Assembly: GCA_910587935.1 (NCBI GenBank)
Contig: CAJUNP010000003.1
Location: 62,001-126,000 of the forward strand
DNA: 64,000 nt
DNA from: an uncultured Lachnospiraceae bacterium
GTDB lineage: Bacteria; Bacillota; Clostridia; Lachnospirales; Lachnospiraceae
Direction of reading: 5' to 3'
Positions 18,164-27,871 of the stretch are shown here, in pieces. The notes below the pieces were generated by a model. That model worked only from the letters and a program-made list of their open reading frames with translations, was not told where the DNA came from and did no database searches. Position numbers and translations under genes: made by a program. The stretch's first letter is position 1. Each line of letters opens with the position of its first letter.

Positions 18164-19915
18164 TCAGGATTCATCCAGGAGCGTCAGGCGGGAGATATCC
18201 GTATCCATCATCATGGAATAGTTGGTGTAATACACGACGAATCCGGGTTTTGCGCCGGCAGGCTTTTTAACCTGTTTTTTCTGAACATAGTCGATTTCGA
18301 CTTTATCCTGATTCCGTCCTTTGGAATAGTACGCGGCAAGGCGCGCGGCGTCCTCAAAGGCGGTATCGGGAATTTCCTGTGTTCCGTCGGTTTTTAAAAT
18401 TACGTGGGAACCGGGGATTCCCTTGGCGTGAAACCACCAGTCGCCGCCGGAGGCGAATTTAAAGGTCAGATTGTCATTTTGCAGGTTGTTTTTGCCGACA
18501 TAAAAATGAAAACCTTCCGGGCTGTAATAGTGCAGCGGTTTACTCGCTTTTTTTTGTTGTCTGCTTCCGGCTTTTCTGCGGATATAACCGCTTTGTATCA
18601 ATTCTTCTTTAATTTCCACAAGATCTTCTTCCTTTATTGCCATATCAAGAGCCGTGGCAATGGATTCCAGATGGTCGATTTCGGCTTTGACTTCCACGGT
18701 AAGTTCACTGAGCGCTTCAGAAGTACGTTTCAGCTTCTGGTATTTATCAAAGTATTTTTTTGCGTTTGAAACGGCAGACAGCGTGGGATCTAAAGGAATA
18801 ACAAGAGGTTCGTCCGTATAGTAATTTATAACCTCGAGTGATTTTGCACCGGGGGCGGCGGAATATCCGTAGGTATTCAGGAGTTCTCCGTAGACCCTGT
18901 ATTTTTCCTTCTTATGCGTGTCCCGCATCTGGGTGCACTGCAGGTCATACTTTTTCAGGTTTCGTTCCAGAGCGGTCTGCACAATTTTCCGAAGATCGAC
19001 GGATTTTTGGCGGATACGCGTCAGGGCGCTTTTCTGGGCATAATAGACTTCCAGCAAGGGCGACATGGAAGGAAAAGAAACCGATTCATGACGGCTGTCT
19101 TCATAAAGCGTTAAGGGTACTGCGGCATAATCAACAGGCGCGTTTTTTTCATACACAATGGCGGGAGAGTAGGCGCCCGTCTTAATTTTTTCGATTATTT
19201 GAGAAAAAGCGGAAAAAAGCTCCGAAAGCTCATGATCCGTATAAGCGGAAGCAGGCAGATCGCCGTCAAGTCCGGCAGCGTAACAAAGCTGCTGCGCAAT
19301 GACGGGAGAAAGCCCGGTATAAGTTGTGTATATGGCTTTGTATAAAGGCATGGGTTTACCGGAAAGCAGGGAAAGGAAAGATTCCTTCACGGCAGAAAAA
19401 GGGTCCTGCTTATCCTGGGTATGGGGAATAAAGTAGGTTTTTCCAGGAAGTACTTCCCGCACCCGGCTGACCATTCCCGAAATATGTTTGATGCTGTCAA
19501 GGATAACGCCGTTCTCCTGACAGAAAATAATGTTGCTGTGTTTTCCCATCAACTCGATGATCAGCTTCTTACGGCAGAGATCGCCCATTTCATCCAGGTG
19601 TTCAATTTCAAAATTGACAATGCGCTCCAGTCCCGGCTGTGAAATGGAAACAATGCGGCCGTTCTGGATATGCTTGCGAAGAAGCATACAAAATCCCGGA
19701 GCCGTCATAGGACTTTGTTTGTTTTTATCGGTAAGATATATAAGCGGGAGAGAAGCGCTGGCAGATAAAACAAGCCGGTATTGTCCCGCGGAAGTTTTAA
19801 CGGTAAGCAAAAGCTCGTCGGATTCGGGCTGTGCAATTTTGGAGAGTCTTCCTCCGATGAGCGTATCGTTTAATTCTTTTGTAACAGCAGCTATGGTGAT
19901 TCCGTCGAATGCCAT
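18164..19915 (-). CDS. rqcH: RqcH (Rqc2/NEMF homologue; FbpA-type, NFACT protein)
   Basis: Ribosome quality-control factor that binds stalled 50S-peptidyl-tRNA complexes and directs alanine tailing; older names are fibronectin-binding protein A or Fbp54. The 583 residues show an NFACT-N domain starting MAFDGITIAAVTKEL, a central coiled coil (about 300-430) and a C-terminal NFACT-R domain with GDWWFHAKGIPGSHVILK near residue 495. AAAGGAGG lies 5 nt before the ATG. It converges on the flippase gene with a 2-nt gap and no visible terminator between them. Confidence 0.93.
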   Translation of the reverse strand: MAFDGITIAAVTKELNDTLIGGRLSKIAQPESDELLLTVKTSAGQYRLVLSASASLPLIYLTDKNKQSPMTAPGFCMLLRKHIQNGRIVSISQPGLERIVNFEIEHLDEMGDLCRKKLIIELMGKHSNIIFCQENGVILDSIKHISGMVSRVREVLPGKTYFIPHTQDKQDPFSAVKESFLSLLSGKPMPLYKAIYTTYTGLSPVIAQQLCYAAGLDGDLPASAYTDHELSELFSAFSQIIEKIKTGAYSPAIVYEKNAPVDYAAVPLTLYEDSRHESVSFPSMSPLLEVYYAQKSALTRIRQKSVDLRKIVQTALERNLKKYDLQCTQMRDTHKKEKYRVYGELLNTYGYSAAPGAKSLEVINYYTDEPLVIPLDPTLSAVSNAKKYFDKYQKLKRTSEALSELTVEVKAEIDHLESIATALDMAIKEEDLVEIKEELIQSGYIRRKAGSRQQKKASKPLHYYSPEGFHFYVGKNNLQNDNLTFKFASGGDWWFHAKGIPGSHVILKTDGTQEIPDTAFEDAARLAAYYSKGRNQDKVEIDYVQKKQVKKPAGAKPGFVVYYTNYSMMMDTDISRLTLLDES

Positions 19916-20121
19916 GGGGGCCTCCTTTTGTGATTGCTGAAATTAAGGCATTAATAATAGAACGGTACTTATTATAACAGATCAGAAAACATATGGATAG
20001 CATGAAAATTATTTAAAGCAATTTTATTTAAAAATGATATGTGCTATAATTATAAGCAGATCTGCCATAAAACTATTTGTGGTATAAGCCTAATATATAA
20101 AAAATGGAGGGATTTTTTATT

Positions 20122-23100
20122 ATGGATTCAAAAAAAGTAAAAAGAAGGGGAAAAAGGTTTATTGCTGGATTTCTTGCGTTGCTGTTGACTGTGGCTTTGC
20201 TGCCGGACAATACTCGCAGTGTTGTATACGCCGAAGAATCTGATGCTATGGAAACCGAAGTTTCAGACAGCATTGCAGCGGCAGATGAAGGAACGCAGGC
20301 AGCAGACGGCGATGCAGTAATGGATGAGGGAATACCCCAGGTAGATAAAGAAGAATCATCAGAAAATACAGTGTCTGAAAATGTTTTGGATTTTGGAGGG
20401 GAATTTACGGCGCTTGAGGAAGCCGAAACTGCCAAGGATCCTTTAAATAACGATAAGGGAGGCGACACAGAAGCAGCAGGATTTACAGAAAAAGGAAGTC
20501 CGAAACTCTCCATCAGCGGAGAGGGAATCATAAGTCTGGATTGTCCAAAACCGGGTGATATCCTGACCGTAAATTACGCATTGGATAAGGGAGGAACAGA
20601 CTCTTCTACAATCAAGTGGTACAAAACCGGCAGCGACGGTACATCAGAGCTGATAGACACCGAAGGGGCTCCAAAACCGATCGGATCTTATAACTGTTAT
20701 TGTGGTTACCAGTTCTATTTTACTCAGGATATGTCGGATGAAGAGAAAGCAGCATGGAACGCACATAACCTGGAACATTTATGGAACTATGAGAACACAA
20801 GTTACAACACCAGTTATTACGATGCAGATAAGACTACCCTTATCGCCAGTCAAAACCTTACGATAACGGACGATCTTATCGGCTGTACAATCACCGCAGA
20901 AGTAACGCCTGATACTGCGTATGAATGGGTTGCAGCAGGGACTGCCGTGAAAACAGACCCGACAGGAGCAGTAGCAGGGGCAGACTTTGTCCCCGTATGT
21001 AATTTGGAGTTTATCGCAAGAGATATCCCGGACGGAACATATGACCATACGATCATAAAAACAGGTTTCACCATCAAGGCAGACGTAAATGAAGGCAGCG
21101 GAGAAGATAACGTGAGTAAGACCGTTACGGTAGCTGCCGACAATAAAACGATTGACGGCGTTCCTTATACGGCAAGGCTCAAAATGGGCGGCGTCGGAAC
21201 CGGGGACTATAGAAGTATTCAGTTCACTACCGGTGACAGAGCGGCAACGCTGAAAATTGTATGTGCATCAGCCAGCGATGATGATCCATCCAGGCTTGGG
21301 ATCGGAACTGTCACGAAAGATGATTCGAGTGGAATGGAAACATTAACAGAGTTCACCGGTAAATATAAGCTCCATGACGGAACCGAAAATGTTTACCAGG
21401 CCGGCGGTATTAGAATAGACAATAATGCCGGTATCGGCGACACCAAAGCAGACACTGTTGAAGCAGCTTTAGCGGCAAATACAACCTATTGCCTTTATAC
21501 GGCAGATGGCAGTGGAATCGACTTTCTTGCCATATATGTAACGTACGCAGGCGGCGTACGCGCAAATTATTACACCTTAACATTTGATGCAAATGGAGGA
21601 GAGGCCGTAGCCTCCCAGCGGGCGCTGGAGGGTGAGCGCTATCTTGAGCCTTCAGCAACCAAAACAGGCCATACCCTGAATGGCTGGTATATGCACCCGG
21701 TAGTTACTGCATCAGGGGAAGCGCCATCTGCAGCTTATAAGTATAACTTTAGCAGGAAAATAAGCAAAAATACAGGAATTAAGATATTAACTGCATATTG
21801 GTATAAGGATGACAATAACACGGGCGGCGGCAGCGACGGCGGTGATAATGAAGGCGACGCTCCTGCATTTACAAAAAGTCCTGCGCTGTCAATAGCCCGG
21901 GGGACGTCAGGTACGGAGAACCCTGTCTTATCGATGCCTGATGAAGGCAACGTCCTGACTGTAGATTATACGCTGGATTTGGCCGAAGGCACAACCGATA
22001 CGTCTACAATCACATGGTATCGCATCAAAGCGGGTGAAACCGATGCAACAATAAAAACCGGTGTGGCGGCTGCGGATGGTATAAAGAGCTACACGGTCAC
22101 AGGGGAGGATAAAGGATATCGAATTAAAGTAGAAGTAACTCCTGAAGATTCAGCAGGCAATACAGGTACTGCAAAATCTGCGCAAACCGGAACGGTAAAA
22201 GAAGAAGCAGAAGATAATCTGATTTTTACAACGCCCCCTGAACTGAACAGTACCGGCAGTGTGGACGCTCCTAAGCCGGACGATGTTTTAACCGTAAGCT
22301 ATGGTTTGACTTTAGGTGAAGGAGAATCCGATCATTCTACAATCCAATGGTATCGTGGTGGAAACGAAATAAAAGCGTCCGAGAACAGCACGACTTATAA
22401 AGTTACGACTGCTGACATCGGAAAAGTGATTTCGGTAGATGTAACGCCATATATAAACGAATCAAAATATGGTAAACCAATAACCCTTGTAACGGGAACC
22501 GTAACAGGTAAACAGCCGGAAGATACACTGCCGGAAGGAACCGGTCTTCGCATCGAATTTGACGACGGCGATGTATACACCTACACCGGCTCTGCAATCA
22601 AACCTTCGATTACCGTATGGAATAACGGGGATAAGCTTGTGGAAGGAACAGACTACACAGTTAAGTACAGCAATAACATAAAAGCGTCCGAAACGATGAA
22701 TGAAAACGGCGATCTGGTTGCCATTTATGCAGATAATCAGAAAAAATGGCCTACGGTAACCGTAACAGGTAAAGGAAACCTGAATGGAAAAAAATCTGTT
22801 AATTTTAAGATAAATCCAAAGAATTTTGATAATGCCAAAGACGATAAGGCGGCGGTAAATGCGGCTGACGTGGCGGCAGATGAGGGCTTAAAAGCTAATG
22901 ATGCAGTAGTGCTCCCGAATAAAAAAGCAGCTCCCGTACTGCTTTACGGCGGCATGAAACTTACTGCAAAAGATTATGAAGTTATAGCGGTTACAGGATC
23001 TATCGACGATACTAAGCTTGCAAAGGCAACATGGGCTGAAGATGCGGACAATCCTACCATTACTCTTAAAGCTAAGAGTAAAGGCAACTATACGGGTGAA

Positions 23101-24384
23101 GTTACAATTAATGTTATCGTCGTCACTGCGGCACAACAGAAAGATGCAAAAATTAAGGCGGCATTTGCAAATGGTAACGCCGATAAAATCAGATACTATA
23201 ACGCTGAATCTCAAATACCGGGAATTACTGTAATGAATAGCGCCGGTGAGAATCAGATGTCAAGCGACGCGACAGAGGCAGATAAGAAGCTGGAAAAAGG
23301 TGTTGACTACGTTATCTCATATCCTGCCGATACAACAAATGTAGGAACTAAGAAAGTCACGATTACCGGTATCAGTGCAAATTGTATCGGAACAGTAACC
23401 CTGTCATATTCCATCAGGCCGGCCAGAAAAACAGATGCTTCCCTTGAAGCTGTCCTGACTCCTGATGCGGCAAATGCTGACGGTTATGACTTCGTAAGCA
23501 CCGGAGTTACTGTCGGTGATGATCTGGAAGTACGCTATAAATATAATGGCGCTGTTGTTGAAACAACGCTGACAGAAGGCGTAGACTACAAGGTTACCTA
23601 CAGCAACAACAAGAAAGCAGGAAATAATACTGCCGCATATGTTGTAACCGGAATCGGTAATTACAAGGGCTTAAAGACAGATAAGCAATATTTTACAATT
23701 AAAGGCATCGTACTTAGCAACGATCATAAGAGTGAGGCGGCAGGCGAAGGTATACAGTTAATAGTTGGCGACAAGATATATCAAAATAAAAAAGCGGTAT
23801 ATAAATCGGTTCCATCCTTAATCGTTAACGGTGAATTGGTTAAGCCGTCAGAGTATATCGTTTATTATCGGTTAAATGAAACCGATGATTGGAGTACCAA
23901 ACCTGATAAAATTGAATTGGGTGAGGAAGAAAGCTTTAAAACCGTATACGTTAAGGTTGAACCCAAGGCAAATAAGGTAAACTATATTTCCGAAACCGGC
24001 AAAGAACTGACAGCCTCGTATAATGTAGTGAGAGCAGAAAAGAAAGATCTTTCCGGTGCAAAGATTCTTCTGCAGGATGAAAAAGGCAAAACTGCCAGGG
24101 TGGCTTATACGGGCAATACAGTAACGCCATACAAGGCTGTTATAAAAATCAGGGGTCTTGAAGATACAACCATAATCCTTGACGGGAATAGCGCCGATTA
24201 TGAGTCCAAAGGATTTAAAGTTACTTATGCAAACAATACATTAAAAGGTAAAGCAACCGTAGTAATCGAAGCAGCAAACGGCAATACCGGCTTTGTGGGA
24301 AGCAAGACCGCTACATTCAGCATTGTACAGAAGAATTTCAACACCGCAAGCTTTATTAAATCATTATTGAGCCCGAACGCTTGA
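20122..24384 (+). CDS. Large secreted surface protein with Ig-like and other beta repeats
   Basis: The 1420 residues begin with a clear signal peptide: MDSKKVKRRGKR, a hydrophobic core and a probable cleavage after VYA near residue 36. An acidic, low-complexity segment follows. Three Ig-like repeats share LTV.Y.L..G..D.STI.WY (starting near residues 146, 611 and 722). The first is interrupted by a segment with Cys192, Cys194, His215 and His219. An InlB-B-like repeat with LTFDANGG..A lies near residue 484. At least four repeats of the type GVDY.V.YSNN..AG...V.VTGKGNY occur near 807-920, 1020-1102, 1134-1195 and 1322-1412. There is no LPxTG motif, SLH domain or C-terminal membrane segment. I infer a secreted adhesin or wall-associated protein. 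ATG 20122 has GGAGGG 10 nt upstream. Confidence 0.85.
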   Translation: MDSKKVKRRGKRFIAGFLALLLTVALLPDNTRSVVYAEESDAMETEVSDSIAAADEGTQAADGDAVMDEGIPQVDKEESSENTVSENVLDFGGEFTALEEAETAKDPLNNDKGGDTEAAGFTEKGSPKLSISGEGIISLDCPKPGDILTVNYALDKGGTDSSTIKWYKTGSDGTSELIDTEGAPKPIGSYNCYCGYQFYFTQDMSDEEKAAWNAHNLEHLWNYENTSYNTSYYDADKTTLIASQNLTITDDLIGCTITAEVTPDTAYEWVAAGTAVKTDPTGAVAGADFVPVCNLEFIARDIPDGTYDHTIIKTGFTIKADVNEGSGEDNVSKTVTVAADNKTIDGVPYTARLKMGGVGTGDYRSIQFTTGDRAATLKIVCASASDDDPSRLGIGTVTKDDSSGMETLTEFTGKYKLHDGTENVYQAGGIRIDNNAGIGDTKADTVEAALAANTTYCLYTADGSGIDFLAIYVTYAGGVRANYYTLTFDANGGEAVASQRALEGERYLEPSATKTGHTLNGWYMHPVVTASGEAPSAAYKYNFSRKISKNTGIKILTAYWYKDDNNTGGGSDGGDNEGDAPAFTKSPALSIARGTSGTENPVLSMPDEGNVLTVDYTLDLAEGTTDTSTITWYRIKAGETDATIKTGVAAADGIKSYTVTGEDKGYRIKVEVTPEDSAGNTGTAKSAQTGTVKEEAEDNLIFTTPPELNSTGSVDAPKPDDVLTVSYGLTLGEGESDHSTIQWYRGGNEIKASENSTTYKVTTADIGKVISVDVTPYINESKYGKPITLVTGTVTGKQPEDTLPEGTGLRIEFDDGDVYTYTGSAIKPSITVWNNGDKLVEGTDYTVKYSNNIKASETMNENGDLVAIYADNQKKWPTVTVTGKGNLNGKKSVNFKINPKNFDNAKDDKAAVNAADVAADEGLKANDAVVLPNKKAAPVLLYGGMKLTAKDYEVIAVTGSIDDTKLAKATWAEDADNPTITLKAKSKGNYTGEVTINVIVVTAAQQKDAKIKAAFANGNADKIRYYNAESQIPGITVMNSAGENQMSSDATEADKKLEKGVDYVISYPADTTNVGTKKVTITGISANCIGTVTLSYSIRPARKTDASLEAVLTPDAANADGYDFVSTGVTVGDDLEVRYKYNGAVVETTLTEGVDYKVTYSNNKKAGNNTAAYVVTGIGNYKGLKTDKQYFTIKGIVLSNDHKSEAAGEGIQLIVGDKIYQNKKAVYKSVPSLIVNGELVKPSEYIVYYRLNETDDWSTKPDKIELGEEESFKTVYVKVEPKANKVNYISETGKELTASYNVVRAEKKDLSGAKILLQDEKGKTARVAYTGNTVTPYKAVIKIRGLEDTTIILDGNSADYESKGFKVTYANNTLKGKATVVIEAANGNTGFVGSKTATFSIVQKNFNTASFIKSLLSPNA

Positions 24385-24411
24385 CAGCCCGAACAATGTA
24401 CAAGGAAATCA

Positions 24412-24440
24412 TTGACGGGGACGTGGTATTATTTTATAAT
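24412..24440 (+). promoter_or_regulatory. Sigma-A-type promoter for the yicC-remA-gmk-rpoZ unit
   Basis: TTGACG and a consensus TATAAT are separated by 17 nt, 40 nt before the yicC start. No intrinsic terminator is visible between the surface protein stop codon and this promoter. Confidence 0.75.
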
Positions 24441-24479
24441 TAAAATGTTGCTTAAGACTCGGATTCTGGGAGAGAACGG

Positions 24480-25358
24480 ATGATAAAAAGTATGACAGGC
24501 TTCGGCCGCAGTGAGTTGAGTGATGAAAAACGTAAAATTACTTTTGAGATGAAATCGGTAAATCACAGGTATCTGGACGTGAATATCAAGATGCCGAAGA
24601 AGATGAATTTTTTTGAAGCTGCGATCCGCAATGAACTGAAGAATTATATCCAGAGAGGCAAGGTGGATATATTTATTAACTTTGAGGACTTCAGCGAGAA
24701 TAATGTAAGTGTCAGATACAACCGCGATATTGCGGAGGAATATCTGAAATATTTAAATCAGATGGCGGAGGATTTCGGGCTGGAGAACGATATCAGGGTT
24801 TCTTCGTTATCTCGGTATCCAGAGGTTTTCACAATGGAAGATCAGTCTCCGGATGAGGAAGAAATCTGGAAGCTTTTAAAAAAAGCCATCGATACGGCTT
24901 CGGAAGAATTTGTGGAAACCAGAAAAAATGAAGGCGGGAATTTGAAAAATGACCTGCTTGTCAAGCTGGAAGAAATGCTTGGCCACGTTGCTTTCATTGA
25001 AGAACGCTCTCCCCGGATTATCGACGAGTACAAACAAAAACTGAAAGAAAAAGTGGAAGAGATGCTTCAGGGCGTACAGATGGACGAGAACCGCCTGATT
25101 ACGGAAGTAACAATTTTTGCGGATAAGGTTTGCGTTGACGAAGAACTGGTGCGGCTGCGTTCCCATATCGAGGCTACCAGGAAGATTTTAACGGAAGGCG
25201 GAAGCGTAGGACGCAAGCTGGATTTTATAGCACAGGAGATGAACCGCGAGGCGAATACCATTCTTTCCAAAACGACGGATCTGGAGAGCTCCGAACGGGC
25301 CATCGAGTTAAAGACCGAAATAGAAAAGGTACGCGAGCAGATTCAGAATATAGAGTAA
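24480..25358 (+). CDS. yicC: YicC/YloC family endoribonuclease
   Basis: Member of the YicC/YloC family, 292 residues; YicC-type proteins have been described as endoribonucleases in RNA decay. The N-terminal MIKSMTGFGR motif and the C-terminal REANTILSKTTD segment followed by IELKTEIEKVREQIQN are family signatures. The gene heads a tight cluster with remA, gmk and rpoZ, the conserved order in Firmicutes. A GGGAGAG site precedes the ATG. Confidence 0.93.
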   Translation: MIKSMTGFGRSELSDEKRKITFEMKSVNHRYLDVNIKMPKKMNFFEAAIRNELKNYIQRGKVDIFINFEDFSENNVSVRYNRDIAEEYLKYLNQMAEDFGLENDIRVSSLSRYPEVFTMEDQSPDEEEIWKLLKKAIDTASEEFVETRKNEGGNLKNDLLVKLEEMLGHVAFIEERSPRIIDEYKQKLKEKVEEMLQGVQMDENRLITEVTIFADKVCVDEELVRLRSHIEATRKILTEGGSVGRKLDFIAQEMNREANTILSKTTDLESSERAIELKTEIEKVREQIQNIE

Positions 25359-25371
25359 AGACGGTGAGATT

Positions 25372-25632
25372 TTGAGCAGTTTGATACACATTGGTTTTGG
25401 CAATATTGTTAATACGGATAAGCTTGTAGCGATTGTCAGTCCGGATTCGGCGCCGGTTCGAAGGATGGTGCAGAACGCGAAAGAGACCGGAGCGGCAGTG
25501 GATGCGACCCAGGGAAGAAAAACGAAGTCCGTGCTGATTATGGACAATACGCAGTTGATATTGTCTGCGCTTCTTCCCGAAACCATTGCAAGCAGAGCAC
25601 AGGCAGAGAACGGAGGCAGCGATGAGGCATAA
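25372..25632 (+). CDS. remA: RemA-like extracellular matrix regulator (DUF370)
   Basis: Small DNA-binding regulator of 86 residues. In Bacillus subtilis RemA activates biofilm matrix and osmoprotection operons. The family core IGFGNIVNTDKLVAIVSPDSAPVRR occupies residues 7-31 and TGAAVDATQGRKTKSVLIMD follows; the sequence is otherwise typical. The start is TTG, with GGTGAG 3 nt upstream; there is no in-frame ATG before the conserved core. The 3' end overlaps gmk by 11 nt, which points to translational coupling. Confidence 0.92.
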   Translation: MSSLIHIGFGNIVNTDKLVAIVSPDSAPVRRMVQNAKETGAAVDATQGRKTKSVLIMDNTQLILSALLPETIASRAQAENGGSDEA

Positions 25633-26257
25633 AGGGATTTTGATTGTGGTATCCGGATTTTCCGGCGCGGGAAAAGGCACGCTGATGAAAAAGCTGCTGG
25701 AAACTTACGACAACTACGCTCTTTCCGTTTCCATGACTACAAGAAGTCCCAGAGAAGGAGAAAGTGACGGAGTGGAGTACTTTTTTTCCACGAAGGAAGT
25801 TTTTGAAAAAGAAATAGAAAGCGGCGGTCTGATCGAATATGCCCGGTACTGCGATCATTATTATGGAACGCCGAAGGCTTATGTAGAGGAACAGCTTCTT
25901 TTGGGAAAAGACGTTATTCTGGAAATCGAGATACAGGGAGCGCTTAAAATCAAGAACCGTTTTCCGGAAGCGCTGCTTTTGTTTGTGACGCCCCCGTCTA
26001 TTGCGGAGCTTGAAAGGCGCCTGACTTCCAGAGGAACGGAAACGAAAGAAGTTATAAAAAAACGCCTCCTCCGTGCGGCGGAGGAAGCGCAGGGAATCGA
26101 CGCGTACGATTTTCTGGTGATTAACGACGATTTGGAGCGTTGTGTGCAGGAGATTCACGAAATCGTGACGGCTTCCCGCAATGCGCCCTTCCGTAATACG
26201 GAATTTATGAATCATATCAAAGAGGAGCTGGAAGCTCTGTCGAAAGGAGAAAATTAA
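25622..26257 (+). CDS. gmk: Guanylate kinase
   Basis: ATP-dependent GMP to GDP kinase, 211 residues. The P-loop SGFSGAGKGTL lies near residue 10, the GMP-binding TTRSPREGESDGVEYFF near residue 41 and EIEIQGALKIK near residue 102. The ATG at 25622 has GGAGG 5 nt upstream, so an earlier in-frame start at 25586 inside remA is not needed. Its stop shares one base with the rpoZ start. Confidence 0.96.
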   Translation: MRHKGILIVVSGFSGAGKGTLMKKLLETYDNYALSVSMTTRSPREGESDGVEYFFSTKEVFEKEIESGGLIEYARYCDHYYGTPKAYVEEQLLLGKDVILEIEIQGALKIKNRFPEALLLFVTPPSIAELERRLTSRGTETKEVIKKRLLRAAEEAQGIDAYDFLVINDDLERCVQEIHEIVTASRNAPFRNTEFMNHIKEELEALSKGEN

Positions 26258-26496
26258 TGTTACATCCATCTTATTCAGATTTAATGAAGGTAGTAAACAG
26301 TGAGGTTGAGCCGGGCGAAGCGCCGGTTGTTAACAGCCGGTATTCGATCGTTATGGCAACGTCCAAAAGGGCAAGACAGCTTATTTCCGGCGAAAAACCG
26401 CTGATTTCGAAGGCATCGGGACAGAAACCTTTATCGACGGCGGTGGAGGAACTGAATCAGGGACAAATTAAAATTCTAACCGATGAGGATGAATAA
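26257..26496 (+). CDS. rpoZ: RNA polymerase omega subunit
   Basis: Small polymerase assembly subunit of 79 residues. The family core NSRYSIVMATSKRARQLISG is at residues 26-45, and KPLSTAVEELNQGQIKI is the usual C-terminal part. The start codon overlaps the last base of gmk. Confidence 0.94.
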   Translation: MLHPSYSDLMKVVNSEVEPGEAPVVNSRYSIVMATSKRARQLISGEKPLISKASGQKPLSTAVEELNQGQIKILTDEDE

Positions 26497-26509
26497 GGAT
26501 TTATGCGTT

Positions 26510-27871
26510 ATGCAAATGAAAAAAGATATCAATATTATGTTCGTTTCCCTGGGGTGCGATAAAAATCTGGTCGATTCGGAGACTATGCTTGGGATGTTGG
26601 AAGAAGAGGGATATTCTTTTACGGACGACGAAACCCTGGCAGATGCCGTGGTGGTAAATACGTGCTGTTTTATTCAGGACGCCAAACAGGAAAGCATTGA
26701 TATGCTGCTTTCCATGGCGGAACTGAAAAAGAACGGAAGACTGAGAGCCTTGGTGGCGGTCGGCTGTCTGGCTCAGCGTTACCGCGAAGAAATTCAGCAG
26801 GAGATTCCGGAAGTAGACGTGATTGTCGGCACGACAGCGATCGACGAGATTACCAAGGCGGTAGAAGAGGCTCTTGGAGACAGGGCATCCTGTACGAATC
26901 ATTACAACGACCTGAACAGGCCGCCCGTATCGGGGAGAAAACAGGCGCTTACTACCGGAGGACATTACGCCTATTTAAAAATTGCAGAAGGCTGTGATAA
27001 GCATTGTACCTATTGCATCATTCCGAAGGTGCGCGGGAATTACAGAAGTATTCCGATGGAAACACTATTAAAAGAAGCGGAGCAATTGGCGGAAGCAGGG
27101 GTGCGGGAATTGATTCTTGTAGCACAGGAGACGACTCTTTATGGAATGGATCTGTACGGAAAGAAAACGCTTCCCGGGTTGTTAGCAAAGCTTTGTCAAA
27201 TACCGGGCATTGCCTGGATTCGGTTATTATACTGTTATCCGGAAGAAATAGAAGAAGATTTGATTCAGGTAATAAAGAAAGAACCTAAAATATGCCATTA
27301 TCTTGACCTGCCCATTCAGCATGCTTCGGATGCCGTTTTAAAGCGGATGGGAAGAAGAACAAAACAGGAGCAGCTTCGCAGAATTATAAACAGACTGCGG
27401 GAAGAGATCCCCGATATCTGTCTGCGCACTACTCTGATTACCGGGTTTCCGGGAGAGACCCAGGAGGATTATGAAGAACTGTACCGCTTTGTAAATGAAA
27501 TGGAATTTGACCGTCTGGGCGTGTTTGCCTATTCCAGTGAAGAGGATACGCCTGCGGCCCTAATGGAACCCCAGGTGCCGGAATCCGTTAAAAATGCGCG
27601 GCGCAGCGAGCTGATGGAACTGCAGCAGGCGATTGCGTTTGAAAAAGCGGAAGAGAAAACGGGACAGACGGTTACCGTGATGATTGAAGGCAAGGCCGTG
27701 GATGAAGATGTTTATGTGGCGCGCACCTATATGGATGCGCCGGGCGTAGACGGTTATCTTTTTTTACATACGGCGGCGCAGCTGATGTCCGGCGATTTTG
27801 TAAAGGTAAAAATAACGGATTCCAACGATTATGATCTGATAGGAGAAATGGCGCATGAATTTACCGAATAA
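26510..27871 (+). CDS. rimO: Ribosomal protein S12 methylthiotransferase RimO
   Basis: Radical SAM enzyme that methylthiolates an aspartate of ribosomal protein S12. Three domains are visible: the UPF0004 part with three cysteines (SLGCDKN, NTCCF, GCLAQRY), the radical SAM core with CDKHCTYCIIP near residue 162, and a C-terminal TRAM domain. The SLGCDKNLVDSE motif separates it from MiaB. Several in-frame starts exist (26483, 26489, 26510, 26516). I chose 26510 because AAGGA is 10 nt upstream and the earlier ones overlap rpoZ; this choice is only moderately sure. The 3' end overlaps pgsA by 17 nt. Confidence 0.92.
   Translation: MQMKKDINIMFVSLGCDKNLVDSETMLGMLEEEGYSFTDDETLADAVVVNTCCFIQDAKQESIDMLLSMAELKKNGRLRALVAVGCLAQRYREEIQQEIPEVDVIVGTTAIDEITKAVEEALGDRASCTNHYNDLNRPPVSGRKQALTTGGHYAYLKIAEGCDKHCTYCIIPKVRGNYRSIPMETLLKEAEQLAEAGVRELILVAQETTLYGMDLYGKKTLPGLLAKLCQIPGIAWIRLLYCYPEEIEEDLIQVIKKEPKICHYLDLPIQHASDAVLKRMGRRTKQEQLRRIINRLREEIPDICLRTTLITGFPGETQEDYEELYRFVNEMEFDRLGVFAYSSEEDTPAALMEPQVPESVKNARRSELMELQQAIAFEKAEEKTGQTVTVMIEGKAVDEDVYVARTYMDAPGVDGYLFLHTAAQLMSGDFVKVKITDSNDYDLIGEMAHEFTE

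Noticed and set aside
24300..24384. Sortase or SLH anchor at the end of the surface protein
   Set aside because: No LPxTG-like motif, hydrophobic tail or basic end is present before the stop codon.
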